From JBEKLJ01 sp050010255 (GTDB taxonomy: Bacteria; Acidobacteriota; Terriglobia; Bryobacterales; Bryobacteraceae): a stretch of 10,576 bases of DNA. The notes below the pieces were generated by a model that saw only the letters and a program-made list of their open reading frames with translations, made no database searches and was not told the origin of the DNA. Positions 1-6,505 of the stretch are shown here, piece by piece (position 1 is the stretch's first letter; each line of letters begins with the position of its first letter). The translations under genes and the position numbers were made by a program. The stretch covers positions 1-10,576 of the forward strand of contig JBEKLJ010000131.1 in the NCBI GenBank assembly GCA_050010255.1, given 5' to 3'.

Positions 1-645
1 CACCAGGGTCTCGAAACCGGCGCGGATCAGCTCGCTCGCGCCGCCGCACAGGACGGCCTGCTCGCCGAAGAGGTCGCTTTCGGTCTCCTCCTTGAAGGTG
101 GTCTCGATGACCCCGGCCTTCAGACACCCCAGCGCGCGGGCGTAGGCCAGCGCATTGACGAGCGCTTTGCCCGATGCGTCCTGGTGGATAGCCACCAGCG
201 CCGGCACGCCGACGCCTTCCAGGAACAGCTCCCGCACCCGGTGGCCCGGCGCCTTGGGGGCAATCATCGAGACGTCCACTTCGGCCGGCGGCAGGATCTG
301 CCGGAAGTGGATGTTGAAGCCGTGCGCGAACATCAGCGTCTTGCCGGCCTTCAGGTTGGGCGCGATGGCGCTCGCGTACATCGCGGCCTGGTGATGATCG
401 GCCACCAGGATCATGATCATGTCGCCGGCTTTGGCGGCCTCGGCGGCGGGCAGGACCTGCAAGCCGGCGGCCGTGGCTTTCTCCCAATTCGGGCTGCCGG
501 GCAGATCGGAGGCCACCACGCTGACGCCGGAATCGCGGAGGTTCAGCGCGTGGGCGTGGCCCTGGCTTCCGTAGCCGATAATGGCGACGGTCTTTCCCTT
601 CAGAACGCTGAGATCAGCGTCTTTCTCGTAATAGCGTTTAGCCAT
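1..645 (-). CDS. ilvC: Ketol-acid reductoisomerase (KARI), N-terminal 215 residues, cut by window edge
   Basis: IlvC converts 2-acetolactate or 2-aceto-2-hydroxybutyrate to the dihydroxy acid with Mg2+ and NAD(P)H, the second common step of branched-chain amino acid synthesis, in the cytosol. Seen: start MAKRYYEKDADLS; Rossmann motif GYGSQGHAHALN (residues 25-36); AHGF with His108; APKAPGH with Lys131; and metal-binding Asp191 and Glu195 in ESDLFGEQ. The C-terminal helical domain lies beyond the left edge. The ATG at 643-645 has GGAG a few bases upstream. It is the third gene after ilvB and ilvN, separated from ilvN by 190 bases. Odd: the loop after beta-2, usually GLRxGS, reads ASDLPGSPN, so Asp47 and Leu48 stand where Leu and the NADPH-phosphate-binding Arg are usual. 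The usual PDExQ segment reads VADHHQ (81-86). The family assignment is certain; the cofactor preference is inference. Confidence 0.97.
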   Translation of the reverse strand, partial: MAKRYYEKDADLSVLKGKTVAIIGYGSQGHAHALNLRDSGVSVVASDLPGSPNWEKATAAGLQVLPAAEAAKAGDMIMILVADHHQAAMYASAIAPNLKAGKTLMFAHGFNIHFRQILPPAEVDVSMIAPKAPGHRVRELFLEGVGVPALVAIHQDASGKALVNALAYARALGCLKAGVIETTFKEETESDLFGEQAVLCGGASELIRAGFETLV

Positions 646-647
646 AT

Positions 648-674
648 TTACTCCGTTGTAGTAAGTTACTCCGT
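648..674 (-). repeat. Tandem ACGGAGTAA repeat carrying the ilvC ribosome binding site
   Basis: Two copies of the 9-mer ACGGAGTAA (minus strand) lie at 666-674 and 648-656. The second supplies the GGAG for the ilvC ATG at 645. Between them sits the short palindrome AGTAA-C-TTACT (660-670). The outer copy is not followed by a start codon of its own. It may be a chance duplication of a Shine-Dalgarno-like element, a standby ribosome site or a protein-binding site; nothing in the sequence decides this. Confidence 0.4.
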
Positions 675-810
675 TTTAGATTGCGATACACGTTCGCGCG
701 GCTGCCGGACGGGCGCGGGGCGCAAGCCTGGCTCCGCATCAGCGCGGCTCTCGCGGGAGGCGCCGCCGGGGGCCGCGGACGCGGTCGGGATCGGTGGCGA
801 CAGGCGCAGT

Positions 811-834
811 CGCTTGGTTTCGAGTGAAACCGCG
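811..834 (-). other. Hairpin just after ilvN, in the ilvN-ilvC intercistronic region
   Basis: The 190 bases between ilvN and ilvC (646-835) hold no credible gene. Right after the ilvN stop is a perfect inverted repeat, GGTTTC (816-821) and GAAACC (826-831) around a 4-base loop. It can be extended by CGC/GCG across a two-base bulge. No T-run follows, so it is unlikely to be a strong terminator. It could stop 3' decay or mark a processing site between ilvBN and ilvC mRNA. The rest of the gap is GC-rich, and I see no convincing promoter before ilvC. Confidence 0.45.
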
Positions 835-835
835 A

Positions 836-1216
836 TCAACCCGTAGCCTCCAGCGCGAAGCCCTCGACCGAGGAATCGGCGACGCGGGCGCCGAAGATTT
901 CAGCTTCCTTCAGGATCGCGGTGCGCGTCTCGATCGAGGTCCGGACGCGCAGCAGCACCATCTCCCGCGCTACCGACGGCGACTCGGTCAGATCGGTGGC
1001 CTGAAGCACGTTGATGAGCTTGTTCATCTGCTTGACCACCTGCGCGCGCAGGTTGGCGTCCACGTCCACGACGATGGTCATCCGAGAGAGCGTCGGATCG
1101 TGCGTGCGGGCGACGGTGAGGCTCTCGATGTTGTACGCGCGGGCGCTGAGCACGCCCGTGATGCGCATCAGGGCGCCGGGCCTGTTTTCCACTAACAGCG
1201 AAATCACCTGCAGCAT
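836..1216 (-). CDS. ilvN: Acetolactate synthase small (regulatory) subunit, short form
   Basis: This is the regulatory partner of IlvB: it stimulates the catalytic subunit and gives feedback inhibition by valine through its ACT domain. Seen: 126 residues; the ACT domain at about 1-76 opens with MLQVISLLVENRPGALMRI and continues with the YNIESLTV strand. The start of the C-terminal domain follows (REMVLLRVR, then AEIFGARVADSSVEGFALEATG). The ATG at 1214-1216 lies 17 bases after the ilvB stop and has GGGAGGT at 1225-1231 with 8-base spacing, so translation is probably coupled to ilvB. Odd: the family form of about 160 residues (as in E. coli IlvH) has a further 35-40 residues after this point. 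I read all three minus-strand frames downstream and found no continuation. It is longer than the 96-residue E. coli IlvN, so it may be a functional natural variant. Confidence 0.95.
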   Translation of the reverse strand: MLQVISLLVENRPGALMRITGVLSARAYNIESLTVARTHDPTLSRMTIVVDVDANLRAQVVKQMNKLINVLQATDLTESPSVAREMVLLRVRTSIETRTAILKEAEIFGARVADSSVEGFALEATG

Positions 1217-1233
1217 AGAATTCGACCTCCCGG

Positions 1234-2964
1234 TTACTTCGGCACCGCCACCGGCTGTGGAGGCGCCAGCGTCATCTCGTTGAGCGCGGCGCCGGCCGGC
1301 ACCATGGGATACACGTTCTCGAACGAGGAGACTTTGACGTTGAGCAGGTAGGGGCCGGGCTGGCCCACCGCCTCCTCCAGCGCCGGCCGGACCTCCTCGG
1401 GCCGCGTGATAGTGCGGCCCTGGATGCGGTACGCGGCCGCCAGCAGCTCGGCGTCCGGGAACGACTCCAGCTCCGTGGCGCAGATGCGGTTGTTGTAGAA
1501 CAGCTCCTGCCACTGCCGCACCATTCCCAGGTAGCCGTTGTTGACGATGACGATCTTCAGCGGCAGATGGTGCGCGGAGATCGTCGAAAGCTCCGGCAGC
1601 GACATCTGGAAGCCGCCGTCGCCCACCAGCGCGATCACCAGCTTGTCGGGGTGGGCGAATTGCGCGCCCATCGCCGCCGGGATGCTGAAGCCCATCGATC
1701 CCAGGCCGCCGGAGCTGAGCCACAGCCGCGGGGCGTTGAAGCGGATGAACTGCGCCGCCCACATCTGGTGCTGGCCTACGTCGGAGGTGACGATGGCGTT
1801 GCCGCCGGAGATGCGGTCCACCTCGGCCATCAGGTGCTGCGGCTTGATCTCGTGCGCCGACATCGCCGGCGCCAGCGGGTGCTCCTCCTTCCAGGCGCGA
1901 ATCTGCCGCCACCAGGCCGTCCGCGCGGCGGAGTTCCGGCTGCCCGCTTCGGGCTCGAGCTCGGTGAGGACTTTGATGACCCTGCGCAGGACGTGCTGGG
2001 CGTCGCCGACGATGGGCAGGTCCGGCGCGCGGTTCTTGCCGATCTCGGCCGGGTCGATGTCCACGTGGATCACCTTGGCGTGCGGCGCGAACGCCGACAG
2101 CCGGCCGGTGACGCGGTCGTCGAAGCGCACGCCCAGGGCGATAAGCAGGTCGCACCCGGTCAGCGCCATGTTCGAGGCGTAGCTGCCGTGCATGCCCGGC
2201 ATGCTGATGAAGTTCGGGTGGTCGCTCGGCAACCCGCCCAGGCCCATGAGCGTGCACACCGCCGGCAGGTCGCACAGCTCCACCAGCTCCCGCAGCTCCG
2301 GCGCCGCGCCTGAGGAGATGATGCCGCCGCCGGCGTATACCAGCGGGCGCTCGGCCTCCCAGATCATCTGCGCCGCGCGCCGGATCTGGCCGGTGTGGCC
2401 CTCCAGATTGATCTTGTAGCCGGGCAGGTGGATGGACGACACCGGCTGGTAATGCGCCTGGCCCTGAAAGACATCCTTGGCGATGTCCACTAGCACCGGG
2501 CCGGGACGGCCGGTGGCGGCGATGTAGAAGGCTTCGTGGATCACCCGAGGCAGGTCCTGGATGCTCTTGACCAGGTAGTTGTGCTTGGTCGAGGAGCGCG
2601 TGATGCCGAAGGTATCCGCCTCTTGAAAGGCGTCGCTGCCAATCAGTCTCGAGTGCACCTGCCCGGTGATGGCCACCACCGGGATCGAGTCCATCATCGA
2701 GTCGGTGAGGCCGGTGACGAGGTTCGTCGAGCCGGGGCCCGAGGTGGCGCAGCAGACGCCCACGCGGCCGGTCGAGCGCGCATAGCCGGAGGCAGCGAAG
2801 GCCGCGTTCTCCTCGTGGCGTACCAGGACGTGGCGGATGGGGTGATCGTATACGGCGTCATACAGCGGCAGGGTGACGCCCCCGGGGTAGCCGAAGAAAC
2901 AGTCCACGCCCTCGCGAACCAGGCATTCCAGTAACATCCGCGCGCCACTCATCAGCGTTGACAT
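1234..2964 (-). CDS. ilvB: Acetolactate synthase large (catalytic) subunit, ThDP-dependent
   Basis: IlvB condenses two pyruvates to 2-acetolactate, or pyruvate with 2-oxobutyrate to 2-aceto-2-hydroxybutyrate, using thiamine diphosphate, Mg2+ and FAD. It is the first committed step of valine, leucine and isoleucine synthesis. Seen: 576 residues, normal for the family. The N-terminal pyrimidine-binding domain has FGYPGGVTLP (24-33) and catalytic Glu51 in VRHEENAAF. The central domain has GVRFDDRVTGRL. The C-terminal ThDP domain has VGDGGFQMSLPEL (447-459) ending in IVNN (473-476). I chose the ATG at 2962-2964 because AAGGAGAGG lies at 2975-2983. An in-frame ATG at 3036 would add 24 unrelated residues encoded inside the attenuator hairpin. 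It is controlled by the leader upstream and is followed closely by ilvN. No missing motif was seen. Confidence 0.97.
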   Translation of the reverse strand: MSTLMSGARMLLECLVREGVDCFFGYPGGVTLPLYDAVYDHPIRHVLVRHEENAAFAASGYARSTGRVGVCCATSGPGSTNLVTGLTDSMMDSIPVVAITGQVHSRLIGSDAFQEADTFGITRSSTKHNYLVKSIQDLPRVIHEAFYIAATGRPGPVLVDIAKDVFQGQAHYQPVSSIHLPGYKINLEGHTGQIRRAAQMIWEAERPLVYAGGGIISSGAAPELRELVELCDLPAVCTLMGLGGLPSDHPNFISMPGMHGSYASNMALTGCDLLIALGVRFDDRVTGRLSAFAPHAKVIHVDIDPAEIGKNRAPDLPIVGDAQHVLRRVIKVLTELEPEAGSRNSAARTAWWRQIRAWKEEHPLAPAMSAHEIKPQHLMAEVDRISGGNAIVTSDVGQHQMWAAQFIRFNAPRLWLSSGGLGSMGFSIPAAMGAQFAHPDKLVIALVGDGGFQMSLPELSTISAHHLPLKIVIVNNGYLGMVRQWQELFYNNRICATELESFPDAELLAAAYRIQGRTITRPEEVRPALEEAVGQPGPYLLNVKVSSFENVYPMVPAGAALNEMTLAPPQPVAVPK

Positions 2965-3022
2965 CGACTCTCTACCTCTCCTTGATAACCGCGCCCCTCC
3001 GGGGTCGCGGGACTTGTCGGCA

Positions 3023-3072
3023 ACAAAAAAGGCCACTGAAGGGCTTTTCGCCCCGCCAGTGGCCTTTTTTGT
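3023..3072 (-). terminator. Attenuator terminator hairpin in the ilvB leader
   Basis: ACAAAAAAGGCCACTG (minus strand, 3072-3057) and its exact complement (3038-3023) form a 16-bp perfect stem. The loop contains a smaller GGGC-GAAAA-GCCC stem. The 3' arm ends in CAGTGGCCTTTTTTGTTG, which gives the GC-rich stem plus U-run of an intrinsic terminator. It lies between the leader-peptide stop (3087) and the ilvB start (2964), the position of a classical amino-acid attenuator. Because of the A-run on the other arm it could also stop plus-strand transcripts. Confidence 0.93.
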
Positions 3073-3113
3073 GTCTGCTCAGGCCGTCAGGCGGGGTCCG
3101 CTACAGCGACCCC
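3051..3113 (-). promoter_or_regulatory. Alternative pause hairpin and antiterminator of the ilvB attenuator
   Basis: Pause hairpin (1:2): GGGGTC (3113-3108), inside the leader-peptide valine codons, pairs with GACCCC (3098-3093). Antiterminator (2:3): CCCCGCC (3096-3090) pairs with GGCGGGG (3057-3051). Beyond a small internal loop, GGCC (3085-3082) pairs with GGCC (3064-3061). Strand 3 includes the 5' arm of the terminator, so 2:3 and the terminator exclude each other. A ribosome stalled on the Val codons covers strand 1 and frees 2:3, allowing readthrough. A ribosome reaching the stop at 3087-3089 covers strand 2 and lets the terminator form. The pairings are seen in the sequence; the mechanism is that known for enteric ilv and his leaders. 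Confidence 0.82.
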
Positions 3114-3203
3114 GACGCTAATGACGATGATGACGGGAACAACGGCCAGAGAGGACACACTCGGGAGGTACGAACCAGACGGCGATAGCTGGGAGCCGTG
3201 CAA
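3087..3203 (-). CDS. Valine/isoleucine-rich leader peptide of the ilvBNC attenuator
   Basis: A 38-codon ORF reads (TTG) HGSQLSPSGSYLPSVSS, then LAVVPVIIVISVGVAV, then ADPA and stop. In the 16-residue block 11 residues are branched-chain (7 Val, 3 Ile, 1 Leu), as in the ilv operon leader peptides of enteric bacteria. The TTG start at 3201-3203 was chosen because a perfect AAGGAGG (3213-3219) lies 9 bases upstream. The same frame stays open to an ATG at 3330, but no site supports that longer form. An in-frame GTG (residue 16) is a weaker alternative start. The peptide itself probably has no function: its translation senses charged tRNA-Val and tRNA-Ile. Valine codons at residues 30-34 overlap the first strand of the pause hairpin. 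The last codons (Asp-Pro-Ala) overlap the second. Confidence 0.88.
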   Translation of the reverse strand: MHGSQLSPSGSYLPSVSSLAVVPVIIVISVGVAVADPA

Positions 3204-3212
3204 GCTTTCGTG

Positions 3213-3219
3213 CCTCCTT
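3213..3219 (-). promoter_or_regulatory. Ribosome binding site that fixes the TTG start of the leader peptide
   Basis: AAGGAGG on the minus strand is a near-complete anti-16S match, 9 bases before TTG 3203. It is one of the strongest Shine-Dalgarno sequences in the window and the main reason for preferring the 38-residue leader over longer or shorter in-frame starts. Confidence 0.8.
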
Positions 3220-3445
3220 ATTGGATAAGCGTACCCCAACAGCGCCTCAAATGCAAGCGAGTCCAGCCATAAAAAACTCTTATCGCGCGATTTGACCAGC
3301 CGGCCCCGGAGCGTGGAGCGCCCGGCCGCCAATCACGCTCGCAGCACGGTGATTTTTGTTTTCCACTCAGTGGGTTGCGAATGGGAGGAGCATAGCGGCG
3401 CCAGGCCGGAATGCTAGCTTCGGTTGCGAGGGATGACGAGGATAG
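3220..3445. other. Divergent intergenic region between the ilv leader and the phage module
   Basis: This stretch of about 225 bases holds no credible protein gene. It must carry the ilv promoter on the minus strand and may carry a promoter for the phage genes on the plus strand, but I see no convincing plus-strand -35/-10 pair. Small symmetric elements are present: TCGCGCGA (3283-3290) and CCACT-C-AGTGG (3363-3373). The 8-mer GGTTGCGA occurs twice (3373-3380 and 3422-3429). The local AT-rich patches (3270-3282, 3350-3363) contrast with the GC-rich genes on either side. No tRNA or long direct repeat that would mark an integration site is visible. Confidence 0.5.
3228..3256 (-). promoter_or_regulatory. 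Possible promoter of the ilvBNC operon
   Basis: TTGCAT (3256-3251) and TACGCT (3233-3228), separated by 17 bases, resemble weak sigma-70 -35 and -10 boxes. The start would then fall just ahead of the leader RBS. Each box matches consensus at only about half its positions. A second candidate slightly upstream (TGGTCA, 17 bases, TTTTTA) is equally weak. A promoter must lie in this region; which one is used cannot be read with confidence. Confidence 0.22.
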
Positions 3446-3718
3446 ATGCGGGAGGCGAAGAACGAGCAACCGGAACAGAAAGCTGCCGGGGATGCCGGGA
3501 GCACCCGCAAGCGGAAGCGCCGGAAGAATAAGGTGGCCCTGGTGGGCAAGGTGATCAAGAAAATCGAGGAGAAGCTGGAGAGCGACCAACTGAAACCCAC
3601 GGTCGGGGACTTTATCCGCTTGCTGCAACTCGAGAAGGAGCTCAAAGAGGAGCAACCAAAGGAGATCGAAGTCACATGGGTGGAGCCAAAAGAGAAGGAA
3701 GATGCGTCCGACACATAG
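3446..3718 (+). CDS. Small charged protein in the small-terminase position
   Basis: 90 residues. A lysine/arginine run (RKRKRRKNK, 21-29) follows a disordered-looking N-terminus. A probably helical segment comes next (about 30-70: VIKKIEEKLE, then VGDFIRLLQLEKELKEEQ), and the tail is acidic. I do not recognise a named family. The position directly before the large terminase, the small size and the basic patch suggest a DNA-recognising small terminase or packaging accessory protein. However, no helix-turn-helix is evident, and small terminases are usually longer (about 140-200 residues). The start ATG has ACGAGGAT just upstream with short spacing. The gene end overlaps the next gene by 43 bases, consistent with one transcript and coupled translation. 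Confidence 0.75.
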   Translation: MREAKNEQPEQKAAGDAGSTRKRKRRKNKVALVGKVIKKIEEKLESDQLKPTVGDFIRLLQLEKELKEEQPKEIEVTWVEPKEKEDASDT

Positions 3719-4980
3719 CGCACTGTCCGCTTCCCTCCCAGGCGCGGTTCCACCAATCGGCGGCGCGGTTCAAGGGTTTTTCGGGGCCGATCGGATCGGG
3801 CAAGAGCCAGGCGCTGTGCCAGGAGGCGATCAAGCTCAGCTACCAGAACCCGGGCCGGCTGGGGTTGCTGGGCGCGCCGACGTACCCCATGCTGCGCGAC
3901 GCCACGCAGAGCACGCTGTTCGACATCCTGGACCGCAACCGCATCCCCTACGAGCACAACAAGGCCGAGAACACGCTGGTGATGAAGGACACGCGCTCGC
4001 GCATCCTCTTCCGGCCGGTGGAGGAGTTCGACCGGCTGAGGGGAATCAACCTGGCGTGGTTCGGGCTGGACGAGCTGACCTACACCCAGGAAGAGGCCTG
4101 GATGGTGCTGGAGGGCCGGTTGCGCGACCCGCTGGCCACACGGCTGTGCGGGTTCACGGCGTGGACTCCGAAGGGTTTCGACTGGGTGTACCGCCGCTTC
4201 GTGCACGAGCCGGTCGAGGGCTACGAAGTTATCATCGCCGAGCCGTTCGAGAACCACTACCTGCTGGAGCGCGTCCCGGACTTCTACGAGCGGTTGAAGC
4301 GGAGCTACGACGAGAAGTTCTACGAGCAGGAGGCGCTGGGCAAGTACCTGAGCCTGACCGCCGGGCTGGTCTACACCGCCTTCAGTCGCGCCGAGAACAT
4401 GGCGGATGTGAGCGTGGAGGCGATGCTGCCGCTGCTGTGGGCGCTGGACTTCAACGTGAACCCGATGTGCTCGGTGGTGGCGCAGATCTCGAACGAGACG
4501 GTGAGAGTCGTGGACGAGATCGTCATCAGCCACGCCCGCACCGAGGAGGCTTGCGAGGAGTTTCATGTGCGCTTCCCGCGGCACGACGGCGGGCTCTCGG
4601 TTTACGGCGACGCAGCGGGCGCGCGGATGCAGACCACGGGCACGACGGACTACCAAGTCATCCGCGAGTTCTTCCGGCGGGTGGGCTACCGGAACGTCTG
4701 CTACAAGGTGCCGCGGGCGAATCCGCTGGTGCGGGAGCGGGTGGGGTTGATGAACGCGAAGCTGGAGTCGGCCGCGGGCGAGCGGCACCTGGTGGTGGAC
4801 CGCAAATGCCGCGAGCTGGTCAAGGACTTCGAACAGGTGACCTACAAGCCGGATAGCTGCCAGATCGACAAAGACAGGGACCCGCGGCGGACGCACCTGT
4901 CCGACGCGCTCGGGTACCTGGTGTGGCAGGAGTGCCGGCCGCAGGCGCCGGTTGGGGAGAGGGACCAGCGGTTGCTGTGA
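3676..4980 (+). CDS. terL: Phage terminase large subunit (packaging ATPase-nuclease)
   Basis: TerL is the motor that threads phage DNA through the portal into the prohead and cuts the concatemer. Seen in 434 residues: Walker A GPIGSGKS (37-44), a QxxFHxSxxRFKGF lead-in typical of phage terminases, Walker B LAWFGLDEL with Asp132-Glu133, and a coupling motif near TAWTPKG (161-167). The C-terminal RNase-H-like nuclease has candidate acidic residues Asp258 (WALDFN), Asp312 (VYGDAAG) and Asp410 (HLSDALGYL). The ATG at 3676 lies within the upstream gene but has AAAGGAG at 3658-3664, and no other good start exists before Walker A. Both ATPase and nuclease halves are intact, so the gene looks active. 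It is of ordinary family length. Confidence 0.95.
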   Translation: MGGAKREGRCVRHIAHCPLPSQARFHQSAARFKGFSGPIGSGKSQALCQEAIKLSYQNPGRLGLLGAPTYPMLRDATQSTLFDILDRNRIPYEHNKAENTLVMKDTRSRILFRPVEEFDRLRGINLAWFGLDELTYTQEEAWMVLEGRLRDPLATRLCGFTAWTPKGFDWVYRRFVHEPVEGYEVIIAEPFENHYLLERVPDFYERLKRSYDEKFYEQEALGKYLSLTAGLVYTAFSRAENMADVSVEAMLPLLWALDFNVNPMCSVVAQISNETVRVVDEIVISHARTEEACEEFHVRFPRHDGGLSVYGDAAGARMQTTGTTDYQVIREFFRRVGYRNVCYKVPRANPLVRERVGLMNAKLESAAGERHLVVDRKCRELVKDFEQVTYKPDSCQIDKDRDPRRTHLSDALGYLVWQECRPQAPVGERDQRLL

Positions 4981-4994
4981 GCCCTGGCCGCGCG

Positions 4995-5013
4995 GCGGCG
5001 CGGCTCGCGCCGC
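4995..5013 (+). other. GC-rich hairpin in the terminase-portal gap
   Basis: The 136 bases from 4981 to 5116 form the longest gap in the phage module and contain no convincing gene. GCGGCGCG and CGCGCCGC form an 8-bp perfect stem with a 3-base loop. No T-run follows, so this is not a typical intrinsic terminator. It could modulate readthrough or mRNA stability, or be incidental in such GC-rich sequence. Confidence 0.3.
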
Positions 5014-5116
5014 GGAGGCTGCGCGCCGGCAAACGGCGACGCCTTCGGACAGCGGCGGCAGTGGCGCGGTCTCCGGCGGCCGGCAGCCGTTCGCGTAGGG
5101 CGCAGAGGCATTGGGC

Positions 5117-6505
5117 ATGGAGATTGAACGAGAACATCCGGAGTACGCGGCGAAGAAGGCGATGTGGCGGGTATACCGCCACCTGTACGCCGGCGGCGAT
5201 CTGCTCAAGGCCAACGCCACCGAGTACCTGGTGCGGCGGCAGAAGGAGCCGCTGGACGTCTACAGCGAGAGGCTGGACCGGGTGTTCTACGAGAATTACA
5301 TCGGCTCGATCATCGACTGGTACGCGGCGACGCTGTTCCGGCGCGAGCCGATCCTGAGCTTCACCGGCGAGAACGAGGCGGGCAAGGCGTTCTTCTGCGA
5401 GTTCACCGAGGACTGCGACCGGAAGCAGACCTCGCTGGCGGACTTCTTCCGGCGGCAGTTGGTGGAGACCCTGGTGGGGGGCGCGGGCTACATCCTGGTG
5501 GACTTTCCGCGCGTGGGGCTGCCGGCGGCCAACCGCGGCGAGGAGGACGCCATGGGGGCGTCGCGGGCCTACCTGGTGGAATACCGGCCCGAGGACCTTA
5601 TCAACTGGAGCTACGACGAGGAGGGCAACTACGCCTGGGTGGTGCTGCGGACGTCGGGGCTGCGCACGGAGGCGAGCGGCGGGGGCTGGGTTAAGGAGAC
5701 GCGCTGGGCGTATTACGACAAGGAGCGGTTCCAGCTCTACCGGGCCGAGGCCAGCGGCGGCGGCGACCGCGCACAGCCGGCGCTGGTCGACGAGGGGCGG
5801 CACGGACTGGCGGCCGGACGGCGGGTGCCGCTGTTCCAGTTGAAGGTGAGCGAGGGCCTGTGGCTGATGAACAAGGCCGCGCTGCTGCAACTGGAGCACT
5901 TCAACAAGTCCAACGCGCTGGGCTGGGCGCTGACGATGGGGCTGTTCGCGATGCCGGTGGTGTACTCGGACCGGGAGTGGAAGCAGATCGTCGGGGAGTC
6001 CTATTACATTCAGCTCGCACCGGGAGACAAGTTCGGGTGGACCGAGCCGGAGGGGCACGTCTACGAGATCGCGGTGGAGAACCTGAACCGGCTGAAGGAC
6101 GAGATCTACCGGGTGTGCTACCTGCTGCCGCAAGCCTGGGACCCGAGCACGCCGCAGTCGGGCCTGAGCAAGCTGCGGGACTTCACGATCACGCACGAGG
6201 TGCTGCGGGCTTACGGCGACGCGGCCAAGGACACCATGAAGAGGGTGCTGCGGGCGATCGAGGCGGCGCGGCAGGACGGTCTCACGATCGACGTATCGGG
6301 GCTGGACGAGTTCGACATCGGCGACTTCGCCAGCGAGCTGGACGACGCCAAGCGGCTGCTCGAGCTGGGCATCGGGTCGCCGACGCTGAAGCGGGAGATC
6401 TTCAAGAAGCTCGCCTGCAAATACCTGTGCGACGTGCGGCAGGAATTGAAGGACCAGATCGCGCGGGAGATCGAGGCGAATGCAGAGGGACTTGCAAATG
6501 GATGA
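5117..6505 (+). CDS. Phage portal-like protein (resembles the DUF4055 group)
   Basis: The portal forms the dodecameric ring at the capsid vertex through which TerL pumps DNA. The call rests on position (between terminase and scaffold/capsid), size (462 residues) and layout. An N-terminal segment has YENYIGSIIDWYAATLFRREP (59-79). The following QLVETLVGGAGYILVDFPR (114-132) resembles the start of DUF4055 phage proteins. A long mixed core comes next, with EHFNKSNALGWAL (260-272). The C-terminus is helical (about 360-460). The ATG at 5117 was preferred to an in-frame TTG at 5111 because GAGG (5105-5108) is then correctly spaced. The gene end overlaps the next gene by 8 bases (ATGGATGA). The family call is from memory of the pattern; a portal role is likely. 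Confidence 0.82.
   Translation: MEIEREHPEYAAKKAMWRVYRHLYAGGDLLKANATEYLVRRQKEPLDVYSERLDRVFYENYIGSIIDWYAATLFRREPILSFTGENEAGKAFFCEFTEDCDRKQTSLADFFRRQLVETLVGGAGYILVDFPRVGLPAANRGEEDAMGASRAYLVEYRPEDLINWSYDEEGNYAWVVLRTSGLRTEASGGGWVKETRWAYYDKERFQLYRAEASGGGDRAQPALVDEGRHGLAAGRRVPLFQLKVSEGLWLMNKAALLQLEHFNKSNALGWALTMGLFAMPVVYSDREWKQIVGESYYIQLAPGDKFGWTEPEGHVYEIAVENLNRLKDEIYRVCYLLPQAWDPSTPQSGLSKLRDFTITHEVLRAYGDAAKDTMKRVLRAIEAARQDGLTIDVSGLDEFDIGDFASELDDAKRLLELGIGSPTLKREIFKKLACKYLCDVRQELKDQIAREIEANAEGLANG

Noticed and set aside
836..2275. 479-codon minus-strand frame covering ilvN and part of ilvB
   Set aside because: Only its last 126 codons are real (ilvN). The upstream part is a frame-shifted read of ilvB, and ilvN has its own RBS and ATG.
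2965..3036. 24-residue N-terminal extension of IlvB from an upstream in-frame ATG
   Set aside because: The ATG lies inside the attenuator stem, has no RBS, and encodes residues unlike the family. The ATG at 2964 has a good RBS.
3249..3270. Tiny minus-strand ORF (7 codons, MAGLACI) ahead of the leader peptide
   Set aside because: No RBS, no control-codon run and no associated structure; probably chance.
3087..3332. Longer version of the leader ORF beginning at ATG 3330-3332
   Set aside because: It would extend through the likely promoter region and has no ribosome site. The TTG start with AAGGAGG explains the conserved-looking part.
3220..3445. Phage attachment site or tRNA at the host-phage junction
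   Set aside because: No tRNA-like fold was seen. The only direct repeat is an 8-mer (GGTTGCGA) on one side, which is too short and not placed at both ends of an element.
4981..5116. Possible extra small gene between terminase and portal
   Set aside because: The open frame here is an Arg/Ala-rich shadow continuing out of frame from terminase into portal, with no start signal of its own.
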